A stretch of 64,000 nucleotides of DNA from Curvibacter microcysteis (GCF_028649455.1 NZ_JAQSIO010000007.1:62001-126000); one strand, 5' to 3'. Positions 20,698 through 29,604 are shown, counted from the first letter of the stretch. Notes: generated by a model from the letters alone, not told the origin. Program-made: numbers and translations.

Positions 20698-21046
20698 TGC
20701 CAACTGCATTTTCTGCAAGATCGTGGCGGGGCAGATTCCCTCGCGCAAGGTGTTCGAGGACGAGGACCTGTTTGCTTTTCACGACATCGCTCCCTGGGCG
20801 CCAGTGCATTTCTTGATCATTCCCAAGCTGCACATCCCCTCCATGGCCCAGGTGGGCGAAGAGCATGCGCGCTTGTTGGGCAAAATCATGACTTTGGCCC
20901 CTCAGTTGGCGCTGGAGCAGGGCTGCCGGCCTTACCCTGAGGGCGGGTTTCGCATCGTCACCAACACCGGCGCCGAGGGCGGGCAGGAAGTGCACCATCT
21001 CCATGTTCATGTCATGGGTGGTCCACGGCCTTGGCTCAAGGGCTGA
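20687..21046 (+). CDS. hinT: HIT-family purine nucleoside phosphoramidase
   Basis: HIT proteins hydrolyse AMP-linked phosphoramidates such as AMP-lysine. The 119-residue protein has the N-terminal zinc-type CIFCKI and the histidine triad in HHLHVHVMGG near the C-terminus, both standard for HinT. It overlaps the membrane-protein gene before it by 11 bases and lies 69 bases upstream of tatA. Confidence 0.93.
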   Translation: MSADANCIFCKIVAGQIPSRKVFEDEDLFAFHDIAPWAPVHFLIIPKLHIPSMAQVGEEHARLLGKIMTLAPQLALEQGCRPYPEGGFRIVTNTGAEGGQEVHHLHVHVMGGPRPWLKG

Positions 21047-21085
21047 TACTTCGGTCAGTGGCCGGGCCCCTGGGCTTGCGGCGTC

Positions 21086-21091
21086 TAAAAT
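21086..21091 (+). promoter_or_regulatory. Candidate -10 element before tatA
   Basis: TAAAAT stands 24 bases before the tatA ATG, which has its own Shine-Dalgarno (CAGGAG at 21104-21109). No good -35 is seen at 16-18 bases upstream. Confidence 0.3.
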
Positions 21092-21115
21092 CTTTTAATT
21101 CTTCAGGAGAAATCC

Positions 21116-21373
21116 ATGGGTTCGTTTTCTATCTGGCACTGGCTCATCGTGCTGTTGATCGTGGTGATGGTGTTCGGCACCAAGAAGCTCAAGAACATCG
21201 GCTCTGATCTGGGCGGTGCAGTCAAGGGCTTCAAGGACGGTATGAAAGACGGTGGCACGGCTGAGGCAGCCGCTGCTGCTGACGCTGCTGCAGCAGCCCC
21301 CGCTGCCCAGGTGGCAGCGGCCAAGGTGGCCGACAAGGCCACCATCGATGTCGAAGCCAAGACCAAGTCCTGA
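21116..21373 (+). CDS. tatA: Twin-arginine translocase subunit TatA
   Basis: TatA polymerises to form the pore that moves folded proteins across the inner membrane. The 85-residue protein has the short membrane helix (about 3-20), the [14 protein letters not shown] hinge and amphipathic helix, and the phenylalanine in [10 protein letters not shown]. The C-terminal third is an Ala-rich low-complexity stretch (about residues 46-70) before a charged end. It has a strong Shine-Dalgarno (CAGGAG). Confidence 0.96.
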   Translation: MGSFSIWHWLIVLLIVVMVFGTKKLKNIGSDLGGAVKGFKDGMKDGGTAEAAAAADAAAAAPAAQVAAAKVADKATIDVEAKTKS

Positions 21374-21384
21374 GCCTTGCGATT

Positions 21385-21404
21385 CCCGCCTTGGAATGGG
21401 CGGG
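21385..21404 (+). terminator. Hairpin after tatA
   Basis: CCCGCC (21385-21390) pairs with GGCGGG (21399-21404) across an 8-base loop, 12 bases after the tatA stop. It may act with the attenuator-like element at 21420-21447. Confidence 0.4.
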
Positions 21405-21419
21405 CCCCTGCCGAGCCTC

Positions 21420-21447
21420 ACCAGCGTGGCCGGTCGGTGGTTTTTTT
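21420..21447 (+). terminator. Attenuator-like hairpin with T7 run between tatA and tatB
   Basis: ACCAGCG (21420-21426) pairs with CGGTGGT (21435-21441) except at one G-G mismatch, and is followed directly by seven T residues (21441-21447). This is the layout of an imperfect intrinsic terminator inside the tat operon, 20 bases before the tatB ATG. Confidence 0.5.
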
Positions 21448-21466
21448 CTAGCGGACGGATCTCTTC

Positions 21467-21922
21467 ATGATTGACCTTGGCATTTCCAAAATGGCGCTGA
21501 TCGGCGCGGTGGCGTTGATCGTCATCGGCCCAGAGAAGCTGCCACGGGTGGCCCGCACGGTCGGCACCTTGCTGGGCAAGGCGCAGCGCTACGTGGCGGA
21601 CGTCAAGGCGGAGGTCAACCGGTCCATGGACCTGGATGAGTTGCGCAAGATGAAGGACACCGTCGAGAGTGCGGCGCGGGACGTGGAGTCTTCCATCCAC
21701 ACCACCACGCGCGAGTTCGAGCAGTCCTGGAGCGAGACCACCGAGGCCGCCTTGAGCAGCCAGGTGGAAGCTTCTCTGCCCAGCTACCGGCACCCGGGCA
21801 AGAACTGGCGCCTCAAGCGTGGCGCGACCCCGCAGTGGTACAAGGCGCGCAACGGCGTGCGTACCAAGGCCTTGTCAGGGGCAGCGCGTGTGGCCCGCTA
21901 CCGGCCCCAGAAGTTCAACTGA
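21467..21922 (+). CDS. tatB: Twin-arginine translocase subunit TatB
   Basis: TatB forms the substrate receptor with TatC. The 151-residue protein starts [26 protein letters not shown], the diagnostic TatB N-terminus with one membrane helix and the GPEKLP hinge, followed by a long charged amphipathic helix. The region after residue 95 is variable and basic. The gene lies 93 bases after tatA and 92 before tatC. Confidence 0.95.
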   Translation: MIDLGISKMALIGAVALIVIGPEKLPRVARTVGTLLGKAQRYVADVKAEVNRSMDLDELRKMKDTVESAARDVESSIHTTTREFEQSWSETTEAALSSQVEASLPSYRHPGKNWRLKRGATPQWYKARNGVRTKALSGAARVARYRPQKFN

Positions 21923-22014
21923 GCGGGCTGCGGGCCCGTTTTTCGTTCTGACGCAACCTCTCTGTCACTTCAGAGCTTGCGCCTGAACGTTCTTTTCCTA
22001 TCTTTCCCTCCAAC

Positions 22015-22812
22015 ATGTCCGACTCCCCCAAACAAGACGACGAACTGGCCGGTACCGAGCAGCCTTTTGTGCAGCACCTGATGGAGCTGCGCGACCGCCT
22101 GGTCAAAGCCTTGATCTCGGTGGGAGCGGTCGCCTTGCTGCTGTCCTTCTACCCAGGCCCAGGCGAGCTGTATGACTTGTTGGCGGCGCCTTTGATTGCC
22201 TATCTGCCCAAGGGGGCCACGCTGATCGCGACCAATGTGGTGTCGCCGTTTGTGGTGCCGATCAAGATCCTGTTCATGACGGCTTTCCTGATCGCCTTGC
22301 CCTTTGTGCTCTACCAGGTCTGGGCCTTTGTGGCGCCAGGGCTGTATTCGCACGAAAAGAAGCTGGTGCTGCCGCTGGTGGTGTCGAGCACGGTGCTGTT
22401 CATGGTGGGGGTGGCTTTTTGCTACTTCTTTGTCTTTGGCAAGGTGTTCTCCTTCATCCAGAGCTTTGCGCCGAAGTCGATCACGGCCGCGCCAGACATT
22501 GAGGAGTACTTGAACTTTGTGCTGGGCATGTTCCTGGCCTTTGGACTGGCCTTCGAGGTGCCCGTGGCGGTGATTTTGTTGGTCCGCATGGGCATCGTGA
22601 CGACGGCCCAATTGCGCCAATACCGGGGTTACTTCTGGGTCGCGGCTGCCGTGGGCACCGCCTTGGTCACGCCGCCTGATGCCGGATCGATGCTGATCCT
22701 CCTGGGGGTGGTGGGCGGCTTGTACGAAGTGGGTATCTTGGCCGCCCAAGCGTTTGTGCGCAGCACCACCAAGCCGACTGACGACAACAGCGCCGATACC
22801 CCAGGCGCCTGA
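22015..22812 (+). CDS. tatC: Twin-arginine translocase subunit TatC
   Basis: TatC is the six-helix membrane receptor that recognises the twin-arginine signal. The 265-residue protein shows the family motif FVQHLMELRDRLVKA at the N-terminus, the LYQVWAFVAPGLYSHEKK loop with its conserved glutamate, and FGLAFEVPV in the later helices. Its end is 53 bases from the end of the convergent DegS-like gene. Confidence 0.96.
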   Translation: MSDSPKQDDELAGTEQPFVQHLMELRDRLVKALISVGAVALLLSFYPGPGELYDLLAAPLIAYLPKGATLIATNVVSPFVVPIKILFMTAFLIALPFVLYQVWAFVAPGLYSHEKKLVLPLVVSSTVLFMVGVAFCYFFVFGKVFSFIQSFAPKSITAAPDIEEYLNFVLGMFLAFGLAFEVPVAVILLVRMGIVTTAQLRQYRGYFWVAAAVGTALVTPPDAGSMLILLGVVGGLYEVGILAAQAFVRSTTKPTDDNSADTPGA

Positions 22813-22865
22813 CTCCCCGCACGTTGCCAGGCCTTCCTTGTGCGGTCTGGTCTGGCCGACGCTGT

Positions 22866-24014
22866 TCAGCGCCGCTGCGGATGGGCCTTCGGGCGGATGC
22901 CTGGGGTCACCTCCGTGCTGATCCGCTCACCCCGGCGCAGCACCTGAAAACGGCTGGGTTTGCCTGGTTCCAGCATGGAGACCCGGTTCAGCAATTCGGG
23001 CACGTTGCTCACCGATTGATCCCCCACCTGCACGATCACATCGCCCGGACGGATGCCGGCTTGGGCTGCGGGGCCGTTTTGCAGCACCCCGGTGATGATC
23101 ACACCCGGTACCGGCTTGATGCCAAAGGTTTCTGCCAATTCAGGCGAGAGTTCATTGGGCTCGACGCCAATCCAGCCACGGGTGACGCGGCCGTCCTTCA
23201 CGATGCTGTCCAGCACCTGGCGCGCCGTCGACACGGGGATGGCAAAACCAATGCCCATGCTGCCGCCGGAGCGCGAGTAGATGGCGGTATTGATCCCCAG
23301 CAGGTTGCCATTCACGTCCACCAGAGCGCCACCGGAATTGCCTGGGTTGATGGCTGCGTCGGTCTGGATGAAGTTCTCAAAGGTGTTGATGCCCAATTGA
23401 TTGCGCCCCAAGGCGCTGACGATGCCGCTGGTGACGGTCTGACCGACGCCGAAGGGATTGCCAATGGCCAGCACTTGGTCGCCCACCAGCAGGGTGTCCG
23501 AGTTGCCCAAAACGATGACGGGCAGTCTTTCGAGTTCGATCTTGAGGATGGCCAAGTCGGTGTCGGGGTCGGTTCCGATCACCTGGGCCGTCGCCGTGCG
23601 CCCGTCATTGAGTGTGACCTCGATCTCGTCGGCGTTCTCCACCACATGGTTGTTGGTCAGGATGTAGCCCGTGGGGCTGACAATCACGCCGCTGCCCAGG
23701 CCGCCTTGCTGGGGTTGTTGCTGGCCTTGGTTGCCAAAAAAGAATTGGTACCAGGGGTCGGTGCTGCGCGGTTGCTGTGCCGCCTTGCTGGTGTTGATGC
23801 TGACCACCGCTGGCGAGGCCTTGCGTGCCGCGCCGCTCAGGCTGCCCGGGGCGGGTGTGCCCACAGGCGAGGCTGGGGCTTCAATCAGCGCGATGCCGCC
23901 TTGCGAGTGCACCAGGCCTTGGCGTAACCAGCTGGGTTGCAGGGTTGCCACGACGAAATAGGCTGCGAGCAGCACGGTCACAGATTGGGAAAACAGCAGC
24001 CAGATGCGCTTCAT
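22866..24014 (-). CDS. degS: Periplasmic serine protease, DegS-like
   Basis: This 382-residue S1C protease is probably anchored by its N-terminal hydrophobic segment (about residues 4-24) and faces the periplasm, where DegS-type enzymes sense unfolded outer-membrane proteins and cut an anti-sigma factor. The triad is His123 (LTNNHVV), Asp153 (DTDLAIL) and Ser227 (GNSGGAL). One PDZ domain follows (about 280-370), as in DegS and unlike DegP. The start at MKRIWLLF is chosen over an ATG 13 codons upstream. Its anti-sigma target is not in this window, so the DegS role is inferred. Confidence 0.88.
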   Translation of the reverse strand: MKRIWLLFSQSVTVLLAAYFVVATLQPSWLRQGLVHSQGGIALIEAPASPVGTPAPGSLSGAARKASPAVVSINTSKAAQQPRSTDPWYQFFFGNQGQQQPQQGGLGSGVIVSPTGYILTNNHVVENADEIEVTLNDGRTATAQVIGTDPDTDLAILKIELERLPVIVLGNSDTLLVGDQVLAIGNPFGVGQTVTSGIVSALGRNQLGINTFENFIQTDAAINPGNSGGALVDVNGNLLGINTAIYSRSGGSMGIGFAIPVSTARQVLDSIVKDGRVTRGWIGVEPNELSPELAETFGIKPVPGVIITGVLQNGPAAQAGIRPGDVIVQVGDQSVSNVPELLNRVSMLEPGKPSRFQVLRRGERISTEVTPGIRPKAHPQRR

Positions 24015-24159
24015 GGGGTCCGCTTGAAAAACGACAGGGAAAGAGGCGAGCACGTTCGCTGAAAAGTGACCGCGATCAGGGCTTATTGTCCCTCATGGCG
24101 GGATCTATGGGGCGCGAGCCCCGAGGCGCCGCCAGTCCAGGGGGGGTCCCCTGAACTGA

Positions 24160-24165
24160 GACAAT
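24160..24165 (+). promoter_or_regulatory. Candidate -10 hexamer before the Nif3-like gene
   Basis: GACAAT ends 7 bases before the ATG at 24173, with no Shine-Dalgarno sequence between. It could mark a leaderless transcript; no -35 match is seen. Confidence 0.22.
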
Positions 24166-24172
24166 CAAGCCC

Positions 24173-24922
24173 ATGAGCACTGACCGTCAAACCCTGCTGC
24201 AGGCTTGCGATGCCCTGTTGCAACCTGAACGCTTCAAAGACTATGGCCCCAACGGCCTGCAGGTGGAGGGCCGGCCGACGGTGCGACACCTGGTGTCTGG
24301 GGTCACCGCCAGCCTGGCCCTGATCGACGCCGCCATCGCTGCCGGGGCCGATGCCATCCTGGTGCACCACGGCCTGTTTTGGCGCGGCCAAGACGGTCGG
24401 GTGACCGGCTGGATGAAGCAACGTCTGCAGCGCTTGTTGACCCACGATATCAGTTTGCTGGCCTACCACCTGCCTTTGGATGCGCATCCCGAATGGGGCA
24501 ATAACGCTCAGTTGGGACGGGTGTTGGGTTGGCGCGCCGATGCATTTTTTGGCGAGCAGAATCTGGGTTGTGTAGCCTCGGTGGAACTGTCCTCGGCTCA
24601 ACGGCTGGCAGACCATGTCGCGGGCGCTCTGGGGCGTTCTGTCACGCTGGTGCCTGGTGATGGGCGTCCCTTGCGCCGGGTGGCTTGGTGCACAGGGGGG
24701 GCACAAGGGTATTTTGAAAGCGCCATCGCTGCCGGTGCGGATGCCTTCATCACCGGGGAGATTTCCGAGCCACAAGCCCACTATGCGCGTGAACTGGGGG
24801 TGGCCTTCATCGCGGCGGGCCACCATGCCACCGAGCGCTATGGTGCGCCGGCATTGGCGGCCCAGGTCGCAGCCCAGTTGGGCCTGACGCACGAATTCAT
24901 TGACATTGACAACCCAGCCTGA
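24173..24922 (+). CDS. Nif3-like dinuclear metal centre hexameric protein
   Basis: This 249-residue protein belongs to the Nif3/YbgI family, often annotated as GTP cyclohydrolase I type 2, whose cellular job is not settled. The metal ligands are visible in DAILVHHGLFWRG (two histidines), LPLDAHPEWGNN and late GHHATERYG. Family length is about 250. It has no recognisable Shine-Dalgarno sequence. pdxA follows 10 bases after its stop. Confidence 0.9.
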   Translation: MSTDRQTLLQACDALLQPERFKDYGPNGLQVEGRPTVRHLVSGVTASLALIDAAIAAGADAILVHHGLFWRGQDGRVTGWMKQRLQRLLTHDISLLAYHLPLDAHPEWGNNAQLGRVLGWRADAFFGEQNLGCVASVELSSAQRLADHVAGALGRSVTLVPGDGRPLRRVAWCTGGAQGYFESAIAAGADAFITGEISEPQAHYARELGVAFIAAGHHATERYGAPALAAQVAAQLGLTHEFIDIDNPA

Positions 24923-24932
24923 TGGAGCGCCC

Positions 24933-26024
24933 ATGACTTCATTTGCCTCCAATGACCCCTTGCCCGCAGGCCAAGTATTGGCTCTGACCCAGGGCGATCC
25001 TGCGGGCATCGGCCCTGAAATCATCGTCAAGGCCTATCTGCAGCAGCCTGAGCTGCTGCGGGGCGTGTTGGTCGTGGGGCAGGTGGACGTGCTGCGCCGC
25101 GCGGTCCAGGCGGTGTGCTGCATGGGGGCGATGTCGCGGCTCGGCTTGCCTGTGGTTCAGGTGCTGGGCCTTGAAGCACTGGGTGACCTGCCGCCGCGCT
25201 GCATTCCCGTGCTGGATCCCACGCCCGAAAGTCGTTTCTCGGGTGCGCTGCCTGCTTGGGGGCAGGTGAGTGCCGAGGCTGGGCGCCGAGCTGCCGATGC
25301 GGTGGTGTGGGCGGCGCGTGCTGCCTTGCAGGGGCGGGTGGCCGGTGTGGTCACGGCCCCCTTGCACAAAGAGGCTTTGCATGCGGCGGGCGTCGATTAC
25401 CCCGGCCACACCGAACTGCTGCAGGCGGAGGCGGCGCGGCATGCGGGGGTTGGCTTGGCTCAGATGCCTGTTCGCATGATGTTGGCCAACCCGGAACTGC
25501 GCACCGTGCTGGTTAGCATCCATGTGTCACTGCGTGAGGCCATTGAGGCCGTGACGTTCGACAATGTGCTGAACACTTTGAGGATCACCCATGAGGCCCT
25601 GGTTCGCAGTTTGGGACGGGCCCCACGCATCGGGGTGGCGGGCCTGAATCCGCACGCAGGCGAGGGCGGGTTGTTTGGTCGCGAGGAATTGGAAATCATC
25701 GAGCCTGCGGTGCGTGCCGCCCGGTCCTTGGGCCTGCAGGTGCAGGGACCGATTGCGCCCGACACGGTCTTCATGCGGGCCCGAGATGCGGCTCAGCATC
25801 CGGGTGAATTTGATGTCGTGGTGGCCATGTACCACGACCAGGGCTTGATCCCTGTGAAATACCTGGGGGTCGAGCAGGGGGTCAATGTGACCCTGGGGCT
25901 GCCCTTGGTGCGCACCAGCCCAGACCATGGGACGGCATTCGATCTGGCGGGGACGGGGCGGGCCGATCCCTCCAGTTTGATCGAAGCCATTCAGATGGCG
26001 CGTCAAATGGTGCGCGCCGTCTGA
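24933..26024 (+). CDS. pdxA: 4-hydroxythreonine-4-phosphate dehydrogenase
   Basis: PdxA makes the substrate that PdxJ condenses with deoxyxylulose phosphate during pyridoxal phosphate synthesis. The 363-residue protein shows the N-terminal LTQGDPAGIGPEII, the zinc-site histidines in DYPGHTELL, and YHDQGLIPVKY with NVTLGLPLVRTSPDHGTA near the end. The ATG at 24933 is preferred to an in-frame TTG at 24900 inside the preceding gene. Confidence 0.95.
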   Translation: MTSFASNDPLPAGQVLALTQGDPAGIGPEIIVKAYLQQPELLRGVLVVGQVDVLRRAVQAVCCMGAMSRLGLPVVQVLGLEALGDLPPRCIPVLDPTPESRFSGALPAWGQVSAEAGRRAADAVVWAARAALQGRVAGVVTAPLHKEALHAAGVDYPGHTELLQAEAARHAGVGLAQMPVRMMLANPELRTVLVSIHVSLREAIEAVTFDNVLNTLRITHEALVRSLGRAPRIGVAGLNPHAGEGGLFGREELEIIEPAVRAARSLGLQVQGPIAPDTVFMRARDAAQHPGEFDVVVAMYHDQGLIPVKYLGVEQGVNVTLGLPLVRTSPDHGTAFDLAGTGRADPSSLIEAIQMARQMVRAV

Positions 26025-26041
26025 GCAGGGGCGGCCCTGCT
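26024..26041. terminator. Hairpin at the pdxA/mscL junction
   Basis: AGCAGGG (26024-26030) and CCCTGCT (26035-26041) form a perfect 7-bp stem with a 4-base loop, starting at the last base of the pdxA stop, between convergent genes. A smaller 4-bp stem follows at 26042-26053. No T-run. Confidence 0.4.
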
Positions 26042-26075
26042 GGCGTTTGCGCCGTGAGGGCAGCGCACTGGTGGA

Positions 26076-26507
26076 TTATTTTTTCAGGCTGTCACGAATC
26101 TCGCGCAGCAACAAAATGTCCTCGGCGGTCGGTGCCGGGGCGGGGGCGGCTTCGGCGGGAGTTTCGCGCTTCAGTCGGTTGATTTGTTTGACCATCATGA
26201 AAATGATGAAGGCCAGAATCAAGAAATTCACTGCCACGGTGATGAAGTGCCCATAGGCAAAAACGGGTACGCCGGCTTTTTTCAGGGCCTCAAGGGTGTC
26301 TGCTGTCCCGGCCGGGACTTGACCTAGCGCAAGGTAGAGGTTTGAAAAATCGAGCTTACCAAACACCAAACCCACGACAGGCATGATGAGGTCGGCCACA
26401 ACCGAGTCGACGATCTTGCCAAAGGCGCCGCCAATGATCACGCCGACGGCCAAGTCAATGACATTGCCTTTGATCGCAAATTCGCGAAATTCCTTGATGA
26501 CGCTCAT
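26076..26507 (-). CDS. mscL: Large-conductance mechanosensitive channel
   Basis: MscL is a pentameric inner-membrane channel that opens under membrane tension during osmotic downshock. The 143-residue protein has the N-terminal amphipathic helix [15 protein letters not shown], first membrane helix [18 protein letters not shown], a periplasmic loop and a second helix (about 83-105), then a Pro/Ala linker and the C-terminal bundle helix [13 protein letters not shown]. The Shine-Dalgarno AAAGGAA lies ten bases upstream. Confidence 0.97.
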   Translation of the reverse strand: MSVIKEFREFAIKGNVIDLAVGVIIGGAFGKIVDSVVADLIMPVVGLVFGKLDFSNLYLALGQVPAGTADTLEALKKAGVPVFAYGHFITVAVNFLILAFIIFMMVKQINRLKRETPAEAAPAPAPTAEDILLLREIRDSLKK

Positions 26508-26658
26508 CTTGTGTGTTTCCTTTATAGGGTGTTGCTGATTGCAGTGAGGTGTTAATTTTGCACCTTCTTGGCCTAGCGCAAACCCCGATTGAATTTTTGT
26601 GATCTCAATCTAGGTAATTCTGCACATATCACAAGTCGGCGCCTATGATTCTCTTGCA

Positions 26659-26688
26659 TTGAATTTACAAGAGAGCCTCCGGTACAAT
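26659..26688 (+). promoter_or_regulatory. Putative petABC promoter
   Basis: TTGAAT (26659-26664) and TACAAT (26683-26688) are separated by 18 bases and each resembles the sigma-70 boxes. The predicted start near 26695 gives a leader of about 35 bases before petA. Confidence 0.55.
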
Positions 26689-26730
26689 CCCCGGTTGACC
26701 CCAAATCAGCGATGTTCATCGAGGAACCCC

Positions 26731-27342
26731 ATGAGTGACACCCCAGTCGACACCCAGCGGATCGACTCCAGCAAGAGGACGTGGTTAATTGCTTCGACCT
26801 GTGCTGGTGCAGTGGGCGGCGTGGCAACCGCCGTTCCCTTCGTGAGTACTTTGACGCCCTCCGAGAGGGCTAAAGCAGCAGGTGCCGCGGTGGAGGTGGA
26901 TATTTCCACGCTCAAGCCAGGCGAAAAAATCACCGCCGAATGGCGTGGTAAACCTGTTTGGATCGTCAAGCGCACGCCGGAAACGGTGGCCGAGTTGGCC
27001 AAGCTCGATGACCAACTGGCCGACCCGAACTCGCTGCGTCACCTCGAGGACACCCCCGAGTACGCGCGCAATACGGCGCGCTCCATCAAGCCTGAAGTGC
27101 TGGTGGTGGTGGGCATTTGTACCCACCTGGGTTGCTCGCCTTCGGATAAGTTCACTCCCGGCCCTCAGCCGTCGCTGCCCGACAACTGGGAGGGTGGTTT
27201 CCTGTGCCCTTGCCACGGTTCGACCTTTGACTTGGCCGGCCGTGTGTTCAAGAACAAGCCCGCGCCCGACAACCTGCCGGTGCCGCCCCACATGTACCTG
27301 TCCGATACCCGCCTGCTCATCGGCGAAGACAAGAAGGCTTGA
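26731..27342 (+). CDS. petA: Ubiquinol-cytochrome c reductase, Rieske iron-sulfur subunit
   Basis: The Rieske subunit takes an electron from ubiquinol in the bc1 complex and passes it to cytochrome c1. The 203-residue protein binds its [2Fe-2S] cluster through CTHLGC and CPCHGS near residues 130-160. The N-terminus has a Tat-like signal and anchor helix, but the twin-arginine position reads SSKRTWLIA, with Lys-Arg instead of Arg-Arg. The ATG at 26731 is preferred to an upstream in-frame start. petB begins 11 bases after its stop. Confidence 0.96.
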   Translation: MSDTPVDTQRIDSSKRTWLIASTCAGAVGGVATAVPFVSTLTPSERAKAAGAAVEVDISTLKPGEKITAEWRGKPVWIVKRTPETVAELAKLDDQLADPNSLRHLEDTPEYARNTARSIKPEVLVVVGICTHLGCSPSDKFTPGPQPSLPDNWEGGFLCPCHGSTFDLAGRVFKNKPAPDNLPVPPHMYLSDTRLLIGEDKKA

Positions 27343-27353
27343 GGGAACACATC

Positions 27354-28763
27354 ATGGCTGAATACAAGGAAATCTCCCCCAACGCCTCGGCAGGTGAAAA
27401 GCTGCTGAACTGGGTGGACAACCGCTTCCCCGCTTCCAAGCTGTACAAAGAGCACCTCTCTGAGTACTACGCGCCAAAGAACTTCAACTTCTGGTACTTC
27501 TTCGGCTCCCTGGCCATGCTGGTCCTGGTGATTCAAATCGTCACCGGCATCTTCTTGGTCATGCACTACAAGCCGGACGCCAACCTGGCTTTTGCTTCCG
27601 TTGAATACATCATGCGCGACGTGCCCTGGGGCTGGTTGGTGCGCTACATGCACTCGACTGGCGCCTCGGCCTTCTTCATCGTGGTGTACCTGCACATGTT
27701 CCGGGGTCTGTTGTACGGGTCGTACCGCAAGCCGCGCGAACTGGTCTGGATCTTCGGTTGCGGCATCTTCTTGTGCCTGATGGCCGAAGCCTTCATGGGC
27801 TACCTGCTGCCCTGGGGTCAGATGTCCTACTGGGGCGCTCAGGTGATCGTGAACTTGTTCTCGGCCATTCCCTTCGTCGGCCCTGATCTGGCCTTGCTGA
27901 TCCGCGGTGACTACGTGGTGTCGGATGCCACGTTGAATCGCTTCTTCAGCTTCCACGTGATTGCCGTGCCCCTGGTGCTGTTGGGCCTGGTGGCCGCGCA
28001 CATCATCGCCTTGCATGAAGTGGGTTCCAATAACCCCGACGGCGTGGAAATCAAGGGCCCGAACGCCCCCCGCGACGCCCAAGGTCACCCCCTCGATGGC
28101 ATTCCCTTCCACCCCTACTACACGGTGCACGACATCCTGGGCGTCAGCGTGTTCCTGATGGTGTTCACGGCGGTGATCTTCTTCGCGCCGGAAGCTGGCG
28201 GCTATTTCTTGGAGTACAACAACTTCATCCCGGCCGATCCGTTCAAGACGCCCAACCACATTGCGCCGGTCTGGTACTTCACGCCGTTCTACTCGATGCT
28301 GCGTGCCATCACGGGTGAAATGATGTATGCCCTGATCGCCTGCGTGGTGGGTGCTGCCTTCTTCGGTGCGGTCAAGTCCAAGCTGCCCGCCTTCCTGAAG
28401 GCTGGCGTGGTGGTCGCTGCGCTGGTGGCTGTGGCCTTGATGCTCTCGATCGACGCCAAGTTCTGGGGTGTGGTCGTCATGGGTGGTGCGGTCGTGATTC
28501 TGTTCTTCCTGCCTTGGCTGGACCACAGCCCTGTGAAGTCGATCCGCTACCGTCCGAGCTGGCACAAATACCTCTACGCCATTTTTGTGGTGGTCTTCGT
28601 GATCCTGGCTTATCTGGGTGTTCAGCCGCCGTCGCCGATTGGCGAGCGAGTCTCCCAAGTCGGTACGCTGTTCTACTTCGGTTTCTTCCTGCTGATGCCC
28701 TGGTGGAGCCAGTTGGGTGAACCCAAGCCGGTGCCCGACCGCGTGACCTTTGCAGCCCATTGA
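27354..28763 (+). CDS. petB: Cytochrome b of the bc1 complex
   Basis: Cytochrome b holds the two b hemes and both quinone sites of complex III. The 469-residue membrane protein has the heme-ligand histidines in the second and fourth helices (GWLVRYMHSTGASAFFIVVYLHMFRG and FSFHVIAVPLVLLGLVAAHI, each reported here by position 98-125 and 200-220), the quinol-site PEW-type loop as NHIAPVWYFTPFYSMLR, and a long C-terminal set of helices. The ATG at 27354 is chosen over a TTG at 27339. Confidence 0.95.
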   Translation: MAEYKEISPNASAGEKLLNWVDNRFPASKLYKEHLSEYYAPKNFNFWYFFGSLAMLVLVIQIVTGIFLVMHYKPDANLAFASVEYIMRDVPWGWLVRYMHSTGASAFFIVVYLHMFRGLLYGSYRKPRELVWIFGCGIFLCLMAEAFMGYLLPWGQMSYWGAQVIVNLFSAIPFVGPDLALLIRGDYVVSDATLNRFFSFHVIAVPLVLLGLVAAHIIALHEVGSNNPDGVEIKGPNAPRDAQGHPLDGIPFHPYYTVHDILGVSVFLMVFTAVIFFAPEAGGYFLEYNNFIPADPFKTPNHIAPVWYFTPFYSMLRAITGEMMYALIACVVGAAFFGAVKSKLPAFLKAGVVVAALVAVALMLSIDAKFWGVVVMGGAVVILFFLPWLDHSPVKSIRYRPSWHKYLYAIFVVVFVILAYLGVQPPSPIGERVSQVGTLFYFGFFLLMPWWSQLGEPKPVPDRVTFAAH

Positions 28764-28782
28764 TTGGCAGGAGAGAAAAACA

Positions 28783-29565
28783 ATGAATAAGCTCGCAAGC
28801 CTGGGTTTTGCCCGCCAACTGGTGCTGGGCCTGATGATGGCGCTGGGGGTGGCCGCTGGCGCCCACGCCAATGAAGGCGGCATCGCGTGGGACAAGGCCC
28901 CGAACAAGACCAATGATCTGGCCGCTCTACAAAACGGCGCCAAGTTGTTCGTCAATTACTGCCTGAACTGCCATTCGGCTGCGTTCATGCGTTTCAACCG
29001 TCTGCAAGACATCGGTTTGACCGAGCAGCAGATCAAGGACAACCTGCTGTTCACCACTGAAAAAGTGGGCGAAACCATGAAGGCTGCCATTGATCCGCGT
29101 CAGGCCAAGGAATGGTTCGGCGCCAACCCGCCCGACCTGACCGTGATCGCCCGCTCGCGTGCGGGCCATGGTGGCACAGGTGCCGATTACCTCTACACCT
29201 ACATGCGCACCTTCTACCGAGACGAGAGCAAGGCGACCGGCTGGAACAACCTGGTGTTCCCCAGTGTTGGCATGCCGCACGTCCTGTGGGAGCTCCAAGG
29301 TGCCCGCCGCCCAGTGTTCGAAGAACGCGAAGAACACGGTCACAAGACCGAGGTTTTCAAGGGGTGGGAACAGCTCACGCCAGGCAGCATGACCCCTTTG
29401 CAATATGATCAGGCGGTCGGCGACTTGGTGGCCTATCTGCAATGGATGGGCGAACCAGCCCAAAACACGCGCGTTCGCGTGGGTGTGGGCGTCTTGATTT
29501 TCCTGGCGTTCTTCACTTTGATCGCCTGGCGCCTCAACGCTGCGTACTGGAAAGACGTCAAGTAA
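28783..29565 (+). CDS. petC: Cytochrome c1 of the bc1 complex
   Basis: Cytochrome c1 receives electrons from the Rieske protein and delivers them to soluble cytochrome c. The 260-residue protein has a cleavable signal (cleavage likely after AHA near residue 27), the heme c motif CLNCH at about 61-65, a likely axial methionine in SVGMPHVLWE, and a C-terminal membrane anchor (about 236-253). It ends the petABC operon; two hairpins follow. Confidence 0.96.
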   Translation: MNKLASLGFARQLVLGLMMALGVAAGAHANEGGIAWDKAPNKTNDLAALQNGAKLFVNYCLNCHSAAFMRFNRLQDIGLTEQQIKDNLLFTTEKVGETMKAAIDPRQAKEWFGANPPDLTVIARSRAGHGGTGADYLYTYMRTFYRDESKATGWNNLVFPSVGMPHVLWELQGARRPVFEEREEHGHKTEVFKGWEQLTPGSMTPLQYDQAVGDLVAYLQWMGEPAQNTRVRVGVGVLIFLAFFTLIAWRLNAAYWKDVK

Positions 29566-29576
29566 TTCCGCTATCC

Positions 29577-29600
29577 GCCTGATCAGCGTGCTGATCAGGC
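29577..29600 (+). terminator. First hairpin after petC
   Basis: GCCTGATCAG (29577-29586) and CTGATCAGGC (29591-29600) form a perfect 10-bp stem with a 4-base loop, 11 bases after the petC stop. It has no T-run and may stabilise the petABC message. Confidence 0.5.
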
Positions 29601-29604
29601 CCAC

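Noticed and set aside
26508-26560. mscL promoter with TATAAA on the minus strand
   Set aside because: No acceptable -35 at 16-18 bases; left out of the feature list.
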